The notes under the pieces: model-generated
Seen by the model: the letters and a program-made list of their open reading frames with translations, nothing else
Databases searched by the model: none
Told to the model about the DNA's origin: nothing
Source: JAIVJM01 sp963816985
GTDB lineage: Bacteria > Acidobacteriota > Blastocatellia > Pyrinomonadales > Pyrinomonadaceae
Direction: 5' to 3'
NCBI GenBank assembly: GCA_963816985.1
Contig: CAWFMF010000004.1
Coordinates: forward strand, 62,001-126,000
Length of the DNA stretch: 64,000 bases
Position numbers and translations under genes: made by a program
Shown here: piece by piece, positions 53,291 through 62,622 of the stretch
How positions within the stretch are numbered: the first letter of the stretch is position 1
Layout: every line of letters starts with the position of its first letter

Positions 53291-55215
53291 ACGCACCTCG
53301 CACCAGACCCGCGTCGCACTCGCGCGCCGCCCTCATCCTCCTGCCGCTGCTGCTGCTCCTCCTCGGCGCGTCGCCCTGCCCCGCGCAGTCGAACGCCGAC
53401 GCCGCGAAGGCGAACGAGAAGACGAACGATGCCGCCGCGCCCAGGCCGCCCGGCGAGGCGGCGGGCGCGCGCGACTCGCGGCGTGCCAACGTCACGGGCT
53501 CAATCACGGGCCGCGTCATCGGCGAGGGCGGAGAGCCTCTGTCCGGCGTCGCCGTCCGCGCCAGCGGCAGAAGCACCGGCACACTCTTCGCCACCCCCCC
53601 GACGGCCAACACCGACGAGGAGGGCCAGTTCGTCTTCGAAAACCTTGAGCCGAACGTCTACAACCTGTCGGCGGAGCTGCCCGGCTACGTCAACGAGTCG
53701 GACGTGCAGCCTACACCGCCGCGCCAGCGCATCGGCAACAACGTCACGCTCAGGATGACCAAAGGCGGAGTCCTCACCGGCACCGTGACCGACGCGGCGG
53801 GCGACCCCATGGTGGGCGTCAACGTGCGCGTCCTGCGCGTGCGCGACCTCGAAGGGCGCAGCACGTCGGTCGGCGGCTTCGGCGGGCGCGACGCGGCGAC
53901 CGACGACCGGGGCGTCTACCGCGCCTACGGGCTCATGCCCGGCATCTACATCATCTCGGCGGGCGGCGCGCCGATGTGGACTTTCATGCCCGTCCCGCGC
54001 TCCGAGAACGCGCCGACCTACTACCCTTCGGGCACGCGCGACACGGCGGCGGAGCTGGCGGTGCGCGCCGGTCAGGAGACGAGCGGCATAGACATCCGCC
54101 TCCGTGACGAGCGCGGCTTCCGCATCAGCGGCTCGTTCGTCACCCCGCCCACGTCGTCCGGCGACGACATCGGCGGCGTGAGCGTCAGCCTCATCCACGC
54201 CGCGACCGGGACTTATCTCGCCTCGTCGTGGGTGATGACGCGCGGCGACGCCGACCGCGCCTTCTCCTTCGAGGGGCTCGCCGACGGCGACTACGACCTC
54301 AGCGCGCAGCAGACCTCGCGCACCGGCGTCAACAGCAAGTCGCCCCCCTTGCGCGTCAGCCTCAAGGGCTCGGACGTGACCGGCATCAGGCTCACGCTCG
54401 CCCCGATAGCTTCGCTGAGCGGCACGCTCTCCGTCGAGCCTCTGGCCGAGGCCGAGCGCGCGCGCGGCGAATGTAAAGACCGACCGGCGGCCCGACTGCT
54501 GCCGCAGGAGACCGCCGTCTTCGCGCGGCTCGACCCGCAGCCCGTCGCGCGCGGGCAGGCGCGGACGCGCGCCTTCGGCTCCGAGACCGTGCCCGACAGC
54601 GGCGGCTCCTTCAACGTCCGCAACCTTGAGGCCGGACGCTACCGCGTCGAGGTGCGGCCCGTGGACGAGAACTTCTACACGCGCTCCGTCCAACTGCCCG
54701 AATCCGCAGCAGCGACGACGACCGTCCCTCCGAAGCCCGGCGCGGCCCCGAAGGCGACGCCTTCATCAACCACCGCCGCGCGTGACTTCATCGAACTGCG
54801 CGCGGGCCAACAACTCTCCGGCGTGCAGGCGCGCGTCGCCGAAGGGGCCGCCGTGCTCTCCGGCCACGTCGTCGCCGCCGAAGAGGGCGGACAAGTCCCC
54901 GTGCAGACGCGACTCTTCCTCGTCCCCTCGGAGCGCGAGCACGCCGACAACATCCACCGCTACGCCTCGGCCACTCCGGCGAGCGACGGCGCGTTCGTCT
55001 TCCGCAACCTCGCGCCCGGTCGCTACCTCGTCGTCGCGCGGCAGGTCAACACAGACCCCGCCGACCCCATCTCCATGCGCCCCCTCTACTGGGACGCCGC
55101 CGAGCGCGCCAAGATGCGCCGCGAGGCCGAAGCCACCAACCTCTCAGTCGAATTCCAGACGTGCCAGCGCACGTCCGACTTCACCGTCCGCTACCCGCTG
55201 GCGGTCGCGAAGTAG
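53287..55215 (+). CDS. Secreted carboxypeptidase-regulatory-like-domain protein (second of a pair)
   Basis: 642 residues from GTG 53287, overlapping the previous stop. Signal peptide about 12-35 (ALILLPLLLLLLGASPCPAQ), then an Ala/Lys/Glu-rich linker. Regulatory domains follow: GSITGRVIGEGGEPLSGVAV ... TDEEGQFVFENLEPNVYNLSAEL, GVLTGTVTDAAGDPMVGVNV ... DDRGVYRAYGLMPGIYIISAG, SGSFVTPPTSSGDDIGGVSVS. The layout closely parallels the first gene, including DDRGVYRAYGL in both, so the pair arose by tandem duplication and diverged. Partner binding is unknown. Confidence 0.86.
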   Translation: MNAPRTRPASHSRAALILLPLLLLLLGASPCPAQSNADAAKANEKTNDAAAPRPPGEAAGARDSRRANVTGSITGRVIGEGGEPLSGVAVRASGRSTGTLFATPPTANTDEEGQFVFENLEPNVYNLSAELPGYVNESDVQPTPPRQRIGNNVTLRMTKGGVLTGTVTDAAGDPMVGVNVRVLRVRDLEGRSTSVGGFGGRDAATDDRGVYRAYGLMPGIYIISAGGAPMWTFMPVPRSENAPTYYPSGTRDTAAELAVRAGQETSGIDIRLRDERGFRISGSFVTPPTSSGDDIGGVSVSLIHAATGTYLASSWVMTRGDADRAFSFEGLADGDYDLSAQQTSRTGVNSKSPPLRVSLKGSDVTGIRLTLAPIASLSGTLSVEPLAEAERARGECKDRPAARLLPQETAVFARLDPQPVARGQARTRAFGSETVPDSGGSFNVRNLEAGRYRVEVRPVDENFYTRSVQLPESAAATTTVPPKPGAAPKATPSSTTAARDFIELRAGQQLSGVQARVAEGAAVLSGHVVAAEEGGQVPVQTRLFLVPSEREHADNIHRYASATPASDGAFVFRNLAPGRYLVVARQVNTDPADPISMRPLYWDAAERAKMRREAEATNLSVEFQTCQRTSDFTVRYPLAVAK

Positions 55216-55222
55216 TATTAAG

Positions 55223-55475
55223 CCCCGGAGGGGTGATGGAGATTAGCCGGGGGTGAAGCGAGGAGGCGCGAGCCGACGAGCGTAACCCCCGGAAAGATAC
55301 AAGAAGAAATTGTGCGCCCCGGCAGGGGCGCGGGAACACGCGCGGCCACACCCGCGTGTCGTTTCCGTCGCCCCGCCGGGGCGAGATATTTTTATCGTTG
55401 CGTGTTCCGGGGGTTGCGCTCAGACGCTCTCGCGTCTTCGCTCACCCCCGGCTAATTTCCGTCACCCCTCCGGGG
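55223..55475. repeat. Large multi-arm palindrome, TTAGCCGGGGG family (copy 1)
   Basis: Outer arms 55223-55261 and 55438-55475 pair at about 36 of 38 positions (CCCCGGAGGGGTGA..TTAGCCGGGGG). A second pair, 55278-55293 with 55406-55421, continues inward (15 of 16). Inside are local hairpins: GCGCCCCGGCAGGGGCGC near 55314-55331, ACACGCG..CGCGTGT near 55336-55360, CGCCCCGCCGGGGCG near 55369-55383, and AGACGC..GCGTCT near 55422-55436. Drawn out it is a closing stem with several arms. It fills most of the 349-bp gap (55216-55564), which has no gene. Confidence 0.85.
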
Positions 55476-55564
55476 TTTTGACCTTCTCGGCGATGGTTTC
55501 CTTGCGTCCGTTTTGCTTGCCGCGCCGCGTGTGCTTAAATGATTCCTTTCCGGAGGGGTCATTC

Positions 55565-56122
55565 ATGCGGCATGAAAATACGCTCGAACTCGGTCAGGCG
55601 GCGCTCGTCATCATTGACATGCAGGAGTCTTTCCGCGATGCCATCTCGGACTTCGCCGAGGTGTCGGCGCATTGCGCGCTCGTCGCGCACGCCGCGCAGC
55701 TCTTAGGCGTCCCCGTCGTCGTCACCGAGCAGTACCCGAAGGGATTGGGCCGCACGGCGGGCGAGATTCGCGCCGTCCTGCCCGAAGCGCTCGAACCCGT
55801 CGAGAAGACGGCCTTCAGCTCCTGCGGCGCGCAGGCGTTCGTCGCGCATCTCGACTCCACCGCCGCGCGTCAAGTCCTCGTCTGCGGCATCGAGGCGCAC
55901 ATCTGCGTCAACCAGACGACGCACGACCTCTTGGCGCGCGGCTTTCAGGTGCACCTTCTGACCGACTGCATCACCGCCCGCTCCGAGCAGAACCGCCGCG
56001 CCGGGCTCGACAAGATGTGCCGCTCCGGCGCGCTCCCCTCCTCCACCGAGATGGCGCTCTTCGAGCTCATGCGCGACGCCCGCCACAAACAGTTCAAGGC
56101 GATTCAGAGACTAATCAAGTGA
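55565..56122 (+). CDS. Isochorismatase-family cysteine hydrolase
   Basis: About 185 residues. I start at ATG 55565 (CCGGAGGGG upstream), not at the longer frame through the palindrome. The catalytic triad fits: Asp in ALVIIDMQESFRD, Lys in VEKTAFSSC, Cys in GIEAHICVNQTTHDLLARGFQVHLLTDC. In sequence it is nearest the YcaC/nicotinamidase-like group, which hydrolyses amides or thio-linkages, so the substrate is unknown. It ends inside the left arm of the following hairpin (stop TGA of AAGTGACAGG). Confidence 0.9.
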   Translation: MRHENTLELGQAALVIIDMQESFRDAISDFAEVSAHCALVAHAAQLLGVPVVVTEQYPKGLGRTAGEIRAVLPEALEPVEKTAFSSCGAQAFVAHLDSTAARQVLVCGIEAHICVNQTTHDLLARGFQVHLLTDCITARSEQNRRAGLDKMCRSGALPSSTEMALFELMRDARHKQFKAIQRLIK

Positions 56123-56200
56123 CAGGTAAACCGTGACAGGTGACAGGAAAGAACAAGTTTTTAACTTGTCACCCGTCACTCGTCACGGTTCACGGCTTTT
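56119..56200. repeat. Hairpin, GTGACAGGTAAACCGTGACAGG words
   Basis: Left words 56119-56146 (GTGACAGGTAAACCGTGACAGG) face CTTGTCACCCGTCACTCGTCACGGTTCACGG on the right, with imperfect pairing. It starts on the stop codon of the hydrolase gene and ends at the base before the helicase start codon, so it is the whole intergenic space. Same family as 24925-25013 and 37666-37741. Confidence 0.82.
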
Positions 56201-58594
56201 ATGGACTTTCTCTCTTCACTCAACGCACCGCAGCGCGAGGCGGTCACGACGACCGAGGGGCCGCTGCTTATCTTGGCGGGCGCGGGTTCGGGGAAGACGC
56301 GCGTCATCACCGTCCGCATCGCCTACCTCATCGCCGAGCGCGGCGTTGCGCCCTACCACATCCTCGCCGTCACCTTCACCAACAAGGCCGCGCAGGAGAT
56401 GCGTGAGCGCGTCAATAAACTCCTCGCCGACCAGCGGCTGGAGAGTGCGCCTCTCGTCTCGACCTTCCACAGTCTTTGCGTCCGTATCCTCCGCCGCGAC
56501 ATCGAGAAACTCGAAGCGGGCTACACGCGCTCCTTCACCATCTACGATCAGGACGACTCGGCGCGCGTCATCAAGGGCTGCATCAAAGACCTCGGCTACG
56601 ACGACCAGCGGCTCGCGCCGCGACAGACGCAGAGCGCCATCAGCCACGCCAAGAACAGCGGCCTCGACGCCGACCTCTACGCCGCGCGCGTCGAGGCCCA
56701 TGACGAGAAACGCGCGGCCATCGCCCGCGTCTTCCGCCTCTACGAAGAGCGTCTCGTCAACAACAACGCCCTCGACTTCGACGACCTCCTCATCAAGACC
56801 GTCCAACTCCTCCGCCAACGCGAGGACGTGCGCGCCAACTACAACGAGAAGTTCCGCTACATCCTCGTGGACGAGTATCAGGACACCAACAGCCTCCAGT
56901 TCGCCCTCATCCACTTCTTGACGGAGAAGCAGCAGAACATCTGCGTCGTCGGCGACGAGAGTCAGAGCATTTATAAGTGGCGCGGGGCCGACATCTCGAA
57001 CATCCTCAACTTCGAGCAGCACTACCCGAACACGAAGACGATCAAGCTGGAACAGAACTACCGCTCGACGCAGAACATCCTCGACACCGCCGACCGCGTC
57101 ATCAAGCACAACACGGAGCGCAAGGACAAGACGCTCTGGACTTCGAACCCTTCGGGCGAACGCATCCGCTACTATCAGGCGCAGGACGGCGAGACCGAGG
57201 CCCGCTTCGTCGCCGCCAAGATTGAAGAGCACCGCCGCCGGGAGCCCAACCTGCGCGCCGCCATCCTCTACCGCACCAACGCCCAGTCGCGCGTTTTTGA
57301 AGAGGCGCTCCGCCGCGCCGGGCTCCCCTACAACATCGTCGGCGGCTTCTCCTTCTACGAGCGCGCGGAGGTGCGCGACATCGTCTCCTACCTCAAGCTC
57401 GCACTGAACCCGCACGACTCGGTGGCGCTCCTGCGCGTCATCAACACGCCGCCGCGCGGCTTAGGCAAACAGACGCTCGACGAACTCGACCGTCGCGCCA
57501 AAGACTACGGCGTCTCCTTGTGGGAGACCATCGGCATCGTCACCAGTCAGGGCGAAGGGATGGGGCCGCGCGCCGTCTCGGCGCTTAAGGGCTTCCAGTC
57601 AATCATCAACCGTCTGGTCGAAGCGGCGTCGAAGGAGCCCGCCTCCGAGGTCGTCAAAGCGGCCATCCTCGACACCGGCTACGCCGCCGCGCTCAAGGCC
57701 GAGAACACCGAGGAGGCCGAGGGCCGTCTAGAGAACATGCAGGAACTCGTCAACGCCGCCGTTGACTACGACAAGGAAGAGGGCGGCGGCCTCCGCGACT
57801 TCATAGACGCCGCCGCGCTCGTCGCCGACACCGACCAGTATCAGGGCGACGCGCCCGTGACGCTTATGACCGTCCATTCCGCCAAAGGACTTGAGTTCCC
57901 GCTCGTCTTCATCGTCGGCCTCGAAGACGGACTTTTCCCGCACGCGCGCTCCGCGACCGACCTTGCCGAACTCGAAGAGGAACGCCGCCTCGCCTACGTC
58001 GCCATCACGCGCGCCGAGCGATTCCTCTACGTCTCGCACGCCATGCGCCGCCGCGTCTACGGCGAAGAGCTGGCGTCCGAGCCCTCGCAGTTCCTGAACG
58101 AGATGCCGCTTGAGTTGATGGAAGACCTCTCGCGCGGCGGCTCGTGGCTCTCGTTCGCGCGCAGCTCTTCGACGCTCGACAACAAACACGCGGCGCGCGC
58201 GCTGCGCGGCGAGGCGGGGCAAGAGCGGCGCGCGAGTGGCGGAGGCTTCGCCGGGAAGACCTATGACAGCGTTGATTCCATCGCCGAGTTCTTCCGCCAG
58301 CGAGGCGACAAGTTTCAGGGGCGAACCGGTCAAGTCCCGAAGCCTTCGACGCCGACCGTCAAGCGTCCCGCCGCCGGTTCGGGACGTGGAGGCTCTTCAG
58401 CCGCCTCTTCATCATCCTCCGACGCGGGCGGGTCAGGCTTCACGCCCGGCTCGCACGTCCGCCACCCGAAATACGGTCGCGGCCTCGTGCTGCGCCGCGA
58501 GGGCGTCGGCGACGCCGCCAAGCTCACCGTCAGCTTCCCCGGCTTCGGCCAGAAGAAGCTCATCGAAAAATACGCGGGCCTTGAGAAGGCCTAG
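56201..58594 (+). CDS. UvrD/PcrA-type superfamily 1 DNA helicase
   Basis: 3'-5' helicase in repair and in removing RecA or stalled polymerases. 797 residues. Q motif LNAPQREAV, Walker A ILAGAGSGKTRVI, TFTNKAAQEMRERV (Ia), VDEYQDTNSLQ (II), VGDESQSIYKWRGAD (III), EQNYRSTQNIL (IV), MTVHSAKGLEFPLVFIVGLEDGLFP (V) and LAYVAITRAERFLYVSH (VI). The tail after residue 720 is Gly/Ser-rich and ends in the PcrA-type tudor-like motif SHVRHPKYGRGLVLRREG, which binds RNA polymerase in PcrA. That motif makes PcrA the nearer relative. No frameshift. Confidence 0.97.
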   Translation: MDFLSSLNAPQREAVTTTEGPLLILAGAGSGKTRVITVRIAYLIAERGVAPYHILAVTFTNKAAQEMRERVNKLLADQRLESAPLVSTFHSLCVRILRRDIEKLEAGYTRSFTIYDQDDSARVIKGCIKDLGYDDQRLAPRQTQSAISHAKNSGLDADLYAARVEAHDEKRAAIARVFRLYEERLVNNNALDFDDLLIKTVQLLRQREDVRANYNEKFRYILVDEYQDTNSLQFALIHFLTEKQQNICVVGDESQSIYKWRGADISNILNFEQHYPNTKTIKLEQNYRSTQNILDTADRVIKHNTERKDKTLWTSNPSGERIRYYQAQDGETEARFVAAKIEEHRRREPNLRAAILYRTNAQSRVFEEALRRAGLPYNIVGGFSFYERAEVRDIVSYLKLALNPHDSVALLRVINTPPRGLGKQTLDELDRRAKDYGVSLWETIGIVTSQGEGMGPRAVSALKGFQSIINRLVEAASKEPASEVVKAAILDTGYAAALKAENTEEAEGRLENMQELVNAAVDYDKEEGGGLRDFIDAAALVADTDQYQGDAPVTLMTVHSAKGLEFPLVFIVGLEDGLFPHARSATDLAELEEERRLAYVAITRAERFLYVSHAMRRRVYGEELASEPSQFLNEMPLELMEDLSRGGSWLSFARSSSTLDNKHAARALRGEAGQERRASGGGFAGKTYDSVDSIAEFFRQRGDKFQGRTGQVPKPSTPTVKRPAAGSGRGGSSAASSSSSDAGGSGFTPGSHVRHPKYGRGLVLRREGVGDAAKLTVSFPGFGQKKLIEKYAGLEKA

Positions 58595-58603
58595 AATAGA
58601 AAC

Positions 58604-58678
58604 GATGAACGCGGAACGATGAACGATGAATTGAAAGCAACTTGTCTTTCATTCATCGTTCATCGTTCCGCGTTCATC
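58604..58678. repeat. Hairpin, GATGAACGCGGAACGATGAACGATG words
   Basis: Arms 58604-58637 and 58646-58678 pair throughout except for one bulged T on the left, loop only 8 nt. It starts 10 bp after the helicase stop and ends 25 bp before the next start codon. Confidence 0.9.
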
Positions 58679-58702
58679 ATTTTCCTTTTGGAGTCCCCCG
58701 AC

Positions 58703-61700
58703 ATGAAAAACTCTCGCCGCGCGGCGACGCTGTTGCTGTGCGTCCTTGCCCTCTCAAACCTTTCCCCGCTTCACTCTTCGGCGCAAGTCCAGAAGCGCGG
58801 CATCCGTATCAAGAAGGAAGAGACGCGGAAGCCCTCGACCGCTAAGGACGAGGCCGCGACCGTCGAGGCGAAGCCTTCGACGGAGAGCGCGACGAGCGCG
58901 GGCAAGCCGAGGCTCGTCTTGCAGCTCGGACAGCGGACGATTGTATACGGGTTCGCGGCCTTCTCCGCGGACAGCCGTTTGGTGGCGACGGGCGGCGGGA
59001 CGGACGCGGTCGTCTGGGACGTTTCGACGGGGCGCGAGGTGCGCCGCTTCGGCGGCAACGCGGGCGACCCCGGCGCGCAGGACATAGACGGGCTCATGGG
59101 CGGGGCCATCTCGCCCGACAAGCGGCTGCTCGCCGTCGTCGCCGGGCCGAACCTGCGGCTCTGGAATCTCTCGACGGGCAAGCTCGTCTGGAAACGCTCC
59201 AACGCCTCGAACGCCTTCTTCCGGCGCGGCGAGACGCACGCGCCCGTCGCCTTCTCGGCGGACGGCAAGCAGATAGTCGTGCGCGGCGACTTCGGCACGG
59301 CGACTTGGGACGCGGCGACGGGACGGCTCGCCGGTCGCGCGAACGTTAAAAGCGTCGGCGAAGGCGTCACGCTCGAAGAGGTTCCGCGCAAGAGTCTGTC
59401 GGCGGACGGGCGGCTCGTCGTGAGCGCGGAGGCGGCGGGCGTCGTCTCCGTCAAGGAGAAGGCCACGGGCAAGGAGTTGGGGCGCGTGCGCTTCAAGGAG
59501 GTCGAGGGCGAAGAGGGCGACGGGCTCATGGCCTACGCGCTCTCGCCCGACGGGCGCGTCCTCGTCACCGCCGATAAGGTTTCCGACGAAGAGGAGTCCA
59601 TCCGTCTCTGGGACGTGCGCGCGGGCTCCGTGCTGCACGAGCTTGAAGGCGCGGCGGGCGACGAGTCCTCCTTCCGCTTCACCGCGGACGGCGCGCTGCT
59701 CAACGTCTCGGTGAACGGCGAGACGATTCGCGCGCGCGACATGACGGGCGGGCGCGAGGTCGAGTGGAAGTTGGAGGCCGAGCCCTCCTGGGTCGAAGTC
59801 TCGCCGGACGGTCGTTTCGTCCTCACCGCCGCCGGTCGCACGGGGCAGGTCTGGGACGCGCGCACCGGCGCGGAGTTGGCGCGCGTCGTCGCCGAACTGC
59901 CCGAAGGGTCGAAGGAGACCGAGAGTTTCACTTGGGACTTCGCGGGCTTCACGCCGGACGAGACCGTCACCTTCTACGAAGACACCGCATGGTTCGCCGC
60001 CGAACGACACCGCTTCCGCCTGAGCACGAAGGATTGGAAGGAGAAGCGCGTCAACGGGCTCGGCCCGCTCCCGATGTCGCGCGAACAAGGAGAGAAGCCT
60101 TTCGTGATGACGACGGACGCGCGCGCGGCGGCGTGGGAGATTGTCCAGAGCGGCGACGGGCCGAACAAGCACTGGGTAACGGTCTGGAACTCCGACCCGA
60201 ACATTAAGAACAAGACCTTTCAGGTGGACACCGACGAGGCTTACGGCGACCCGTCTGGCCTCGCCCTCTCGCCCGACGGGCGGAGGCTGCTCGTCTCGAC
60301 CGCCAACAACGGCGGTAATCTCGCGCAGGCTAACATCAAGGTCTGGGACGCCGACGCGAAGCGCGTCCTCTACAAGTTGAACGCGCCCGGCTTCCGCGTG
60401 GGCAATACGGTCGCGTGGTCGCCCGACGGCAAGACGCTCGCCACCGGGGCCGAGGACGGCAAGGCCACGCTCTGGGACGCCTCGACGGGAAGGAAGCTGC
60501 ACTCACTCGCCGGTCACGCGGACGACATCCGCGCGCTCGAATTCTCGCCCGACGGGCGCAGGCTCCTGACCTCCGGCGCGGACGGCTTCAAACGTCTCTT
60601 CGACGTGGAGACGGGCGCGGAACTCTGCCGCCTCATCGCGTTCGACGGCGGCGACTGGGTGGTGGTTGACCCGGAGGGGCGCTTCGACACCAACAACCTT
60701 GAAGAGCTGCGCGGCTTGCACTGGATTGCGCCCGACGACCCCTTGAAGCCGCTCCCGCTCGAACTCTTCATGCGCGACTACTACGAGCCGCGCCTGCTCG
60801 CGCGACTAACGGGCGGCGAGAAGATGAGCCCCGTCCGCTCGCTCGCGCAGTTGAACCGCCTGCAACCGCAAGTCCAAATCGTCTCCGTCGAGCAGCACCA
60901 AGACCGTCCCGAACTCGTCAACGTCCGAGTCGAAGTCTCGCAGGGAAAGAGCGACGCCTCGCAGGCTCAACCGTCGCAAGCTCAAACGTCGCCAAACACG
61001 CAGACGAAGGAGCAAGTGTCGGGCGTCTTCGACCTCCGTCTCTTCCGCGACGGCCAACTCGTCGCCTACGCGCCCGAAAGCGGAGGCGAAGTCCAAACCG
61101 ACGCGCAGACGGGCAAGACTTTCATCAACTTCAACAACGTCCGCCTCCCGCGCCGCGCCGACTTGAGCGAAGTCGAGTTCACGGCCTATGCCTTCAACCG
61201 TGACCGCGTGAAGAGCGCGACGGCGCGCAAGGCTTTCCGGCCAACGAACGCGCCCGCGCCGGTCAAGGGTCGCGCGTATCTCATCTCGGTCGGCGTCAAC
61301 GCTTACGAGAACCCCGCTTGGGACTTGCGCTTCGCCGCCAACGACGCGCGCCGCCTGCAAGAAGTCGTCTCCGAACGTCTCGCGCGCGAAGGCACATACT
61401 CCGAGGTTGTCCGCGTCCCGCTCGTCTCCGATTACGAGTTGAAGGACGGGAAGAAGACCGAGCCGCGCGTCCTCACCGAGACGACGGCGACGAAGGCCAA
61501 CTTCCGCGCCGTCCTCGACGTGCTCGCCGGAAAGACCGTTGACCCTCGGCTTCTTAAAAACGTCCCGGCAGCCGAACACTTGCGGCCCGCCGCGCCCGAA
61601 GACCTCGTCATCATCTCCTTCTCCAGCCACGGCTACGCCGACGAGCGCGGCAACTTTTATCTCCTCCCTTCCGACACGGGGCCGGGCGGCGGGATGAGCG

Positions 61701-62308
61701 AAGTCCTCAGCCGCTCCATTTCGAGCGAAGAGCTTTCCGCCTGGCTGCGCGACGTGGACGCGGGCGAGATGCTTCTGGTCGTGGACGCGTGCCACTCGGC
61801 GGCGTCCGTGCAAGGCGAGGGCTTCAAGCCGGGGCCGATGGGGAGTCGCGGATTAGGGCAGCTCTCTTATGATAAAGGCATGCGTATCCTCACCTCGACG
61901 CAGGCCGACGACGTGGCCTTGGAATCGAACCTCACGCAGCAGGGGCTTCTGACTTACGCCTTGACGCGCGACGGCATCGAGCGCGGGCGCGCGGACTTCA
62001 AGCCGAAGGACGACTCCATCACGGTCTCGGAGTGGCTCGCCTACGGCGTCGAGCGCGTGCCTGCGCTCCACGCCGAAGTCGAGAAGCAACTCGCCGAGAT
62101 GCGCGCGGGCCGCGCCCAGACCACAACGCTCGAAGCAGGCGCGACGCAGACCAAAGTCGTCGTCTTCTCGGCGCGCGGCGGCGGCGACGCGAAGTCCGAC
62201 GGCGCGAAGGGACTCGCCCTCGCCGCCAACGCCGTCCGGGCGCAACAGCCCTCGCTCTTCGACTTCGCACGACGGCGGCGCGCGACCGTCCTTGTCAGAA
62301 GGCAATAG
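58703..62308 (+). CDS. Secreted WD40-propeller protein with C-terminal caspase-like peptidase (orthocaspase)
   Basis: About 1,201 residues from ATG 58703. Signal peptide about 1-28 (ATLLLCVLALSNLSPLHSSAQ). Residues about 60-690 hold WD40-type blades: VWDVSTGREVRRFGG, LWDVRAGSVLHELEG, VWDARTGAELARVVAEL, WSPDGKTLATGAEDGKATLWDAS, EFSPDGRRLLTSGADGFKRLFDV. A Ser/Gln/Thr-rich linker follows. A C14 caspase domain spans about 855-1140: AYLISVGVNAYENPAWDLRFAANDARRLQ, catalytic His976 (SFSSHGYADERGNFYLLPSD) and Cys1030 (LLVVDACHSAAS). Bacterial orthocaspases cut after Arg/Lys; WD40 fusions are known in bacteria, usually intracellular. Here a signal peptide points outside the cytoplasm. Target unknown. 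Confidence 0.93.
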   Translation: MKNSRRAATLLLCVLALSNLSPLHSSAQVQKRGIRIKKEETRKPSTAKDEAATVEAKPSTESATSAGKPRLVLQLGQRTIVYGFAAFSADSRLVATGGGTDAVVWDVSTGREVRRFGGNAGDPGAQDIDGLMGGAISPDKRLLAVVAGPNLRLWNLSTGKLVWKRSNASNAFFRRGETHAPVAFSADGKQIVVRGDFGTATWDAATGRLAGRANVKSVGEGVTLEEVPRKSLSADGRLVVSAEAAGVVSVKEKATGKELGRVRFKEVEGEEGDGLMAYALSPDGRVLVTADKVSDEEESIRLWDVRAGSVLHELEGAAGDESSFRFTADGALLNVSVNGETIRARDMTGGREVEWKLEAEPSWVEVSPDGRFVLTAAGRTGQVWDARTGAELARVVAELPEGSKETESFTWDFAGFTPDETVTFYEDTAWFAAERHRFRLSTKDWKEKRVNGLGPLPMSREQGEKPFVMTTDARAAAWEIVQSGDGPNKHWVTVWNSDPNIKNKTFQVDTDEAYGDPSGLALSPDGRRLLVSTANNGGNLAQANIKVWDADAKRVLYKLNAPGFRVGNTVAWSPDGKTLATGAEDGKATLWDASTGRKLHSLAGHADDIRALEFSPDGRRLLTSGADGFKRLFDVETGAELCRLIAFDGGDWVVVDPEGRFDTNNLEELRGLHWIAPDDPLKPLPLELFMRDYYEPRLLARLTGGEKMSPVRSLAQLNRLQPQVQIVSVEQHQDRPELVNVRVEVSQGKSDASQAQPSQAQTSPNTQTKEQVSGVFDLRLFRDGQLVAYAPESGGEVQTDAQTGKTFINFNNVRLPRRADLSEVEFTAYAFNRDRVKSATARKAFRPTNAPAPVKGRAYLISVGVNAYENPAWDLRFAANDARRLQEVVSERLAREGTYSEVVRVPLVSDYELKDGKKTEPRVLTETTATKANFRAVLDVLAGKTVDPRLLKNVPAAEHLRPAAPEDLVIISFSSHGYADERGNFYLLPSDTGPGGGMSEVLSRSISSEELSAWLRDVDAGEMLLVVDACHSAASVQGEGFKPGPMGSRGLGQLSYDKGMRILTSTQADDVALESNLTQQGLLTYALTRDGIERGRADFKPKDDSITVSEWLAYGVERVPALHAEVEKQLAEMRAGRAQTTTLEAGATQTKVVVFSARGGGDAKSDGAKGLALAANAVRAQQPSLFDFARRRRATVLVRRQ

Positions 62309-62321
62309 GATGTAGGCGTCC

Positions 62322-62547
62322 CCGCCCTGAAAGGGCGGAAGATAATAGCCGGGGGCAAGCAAACGAAGTTTGCGACGCCCCCGCTGACGCGAAGAAATGA
62401 GTCCGACCCTGAAGGGGTCGCACCTCAACGCGGCGGTGCGACCCCTTCAGGGTCGGGATTGTTTCTTGTCCATTCCGGGGGCGGCGTTCAGTCGCTCACG
62501 CTCCTTCACTCTGCCCCCGGCTATTATCTTCATCCCCTGCGGGGATG
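62322..62547. repeat. Large multi-arm palindrome, ATAGCCGGGGG family (copy 2)
   Basis: Closing stem 62338-62357 with 62512-62531 (perfect 20 nt, GAAGATAATAGCCGGGGGCA). Second pair CGCCCCCG 62376-62383 with 62476-62483. Central perfect 20-nt stem 62404-62423 with 62436-62455. Local hairpins at the two flanks, 62322-62338 and 62531-62547. It shares TAGCCGGGGG/CCCCCGGCTA and the arm plan with copy 1 (55223-55475), but most of the sequence differs and is still paired. It occupies most of the 314-bp gap (62309-62622), which has no gene. Confidence 0.85.
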
Positions 62548-62622
62548 TTTCTCCGCCTTGCCCTCTTCCACTTTTGAAACTATCTTTCCCCGTGTTTTCA
62601 TTCCTCAAGCGGTGGCGGGGCG

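Noticed and set aside
55310..55564. Longer N-terminus for the isochorismatase-like hydrolase
   Set aside because: The extension translates the multi-arm palindrome; ATG 55565 has a good ribosome site and gives the family's normal length.
58619..58702. Extended start for the WD40-caspase at 58619
   Set aside because: The upstream codons are the word-repeat hairpin itself; ATG 58703 begins a proper signal peptide.
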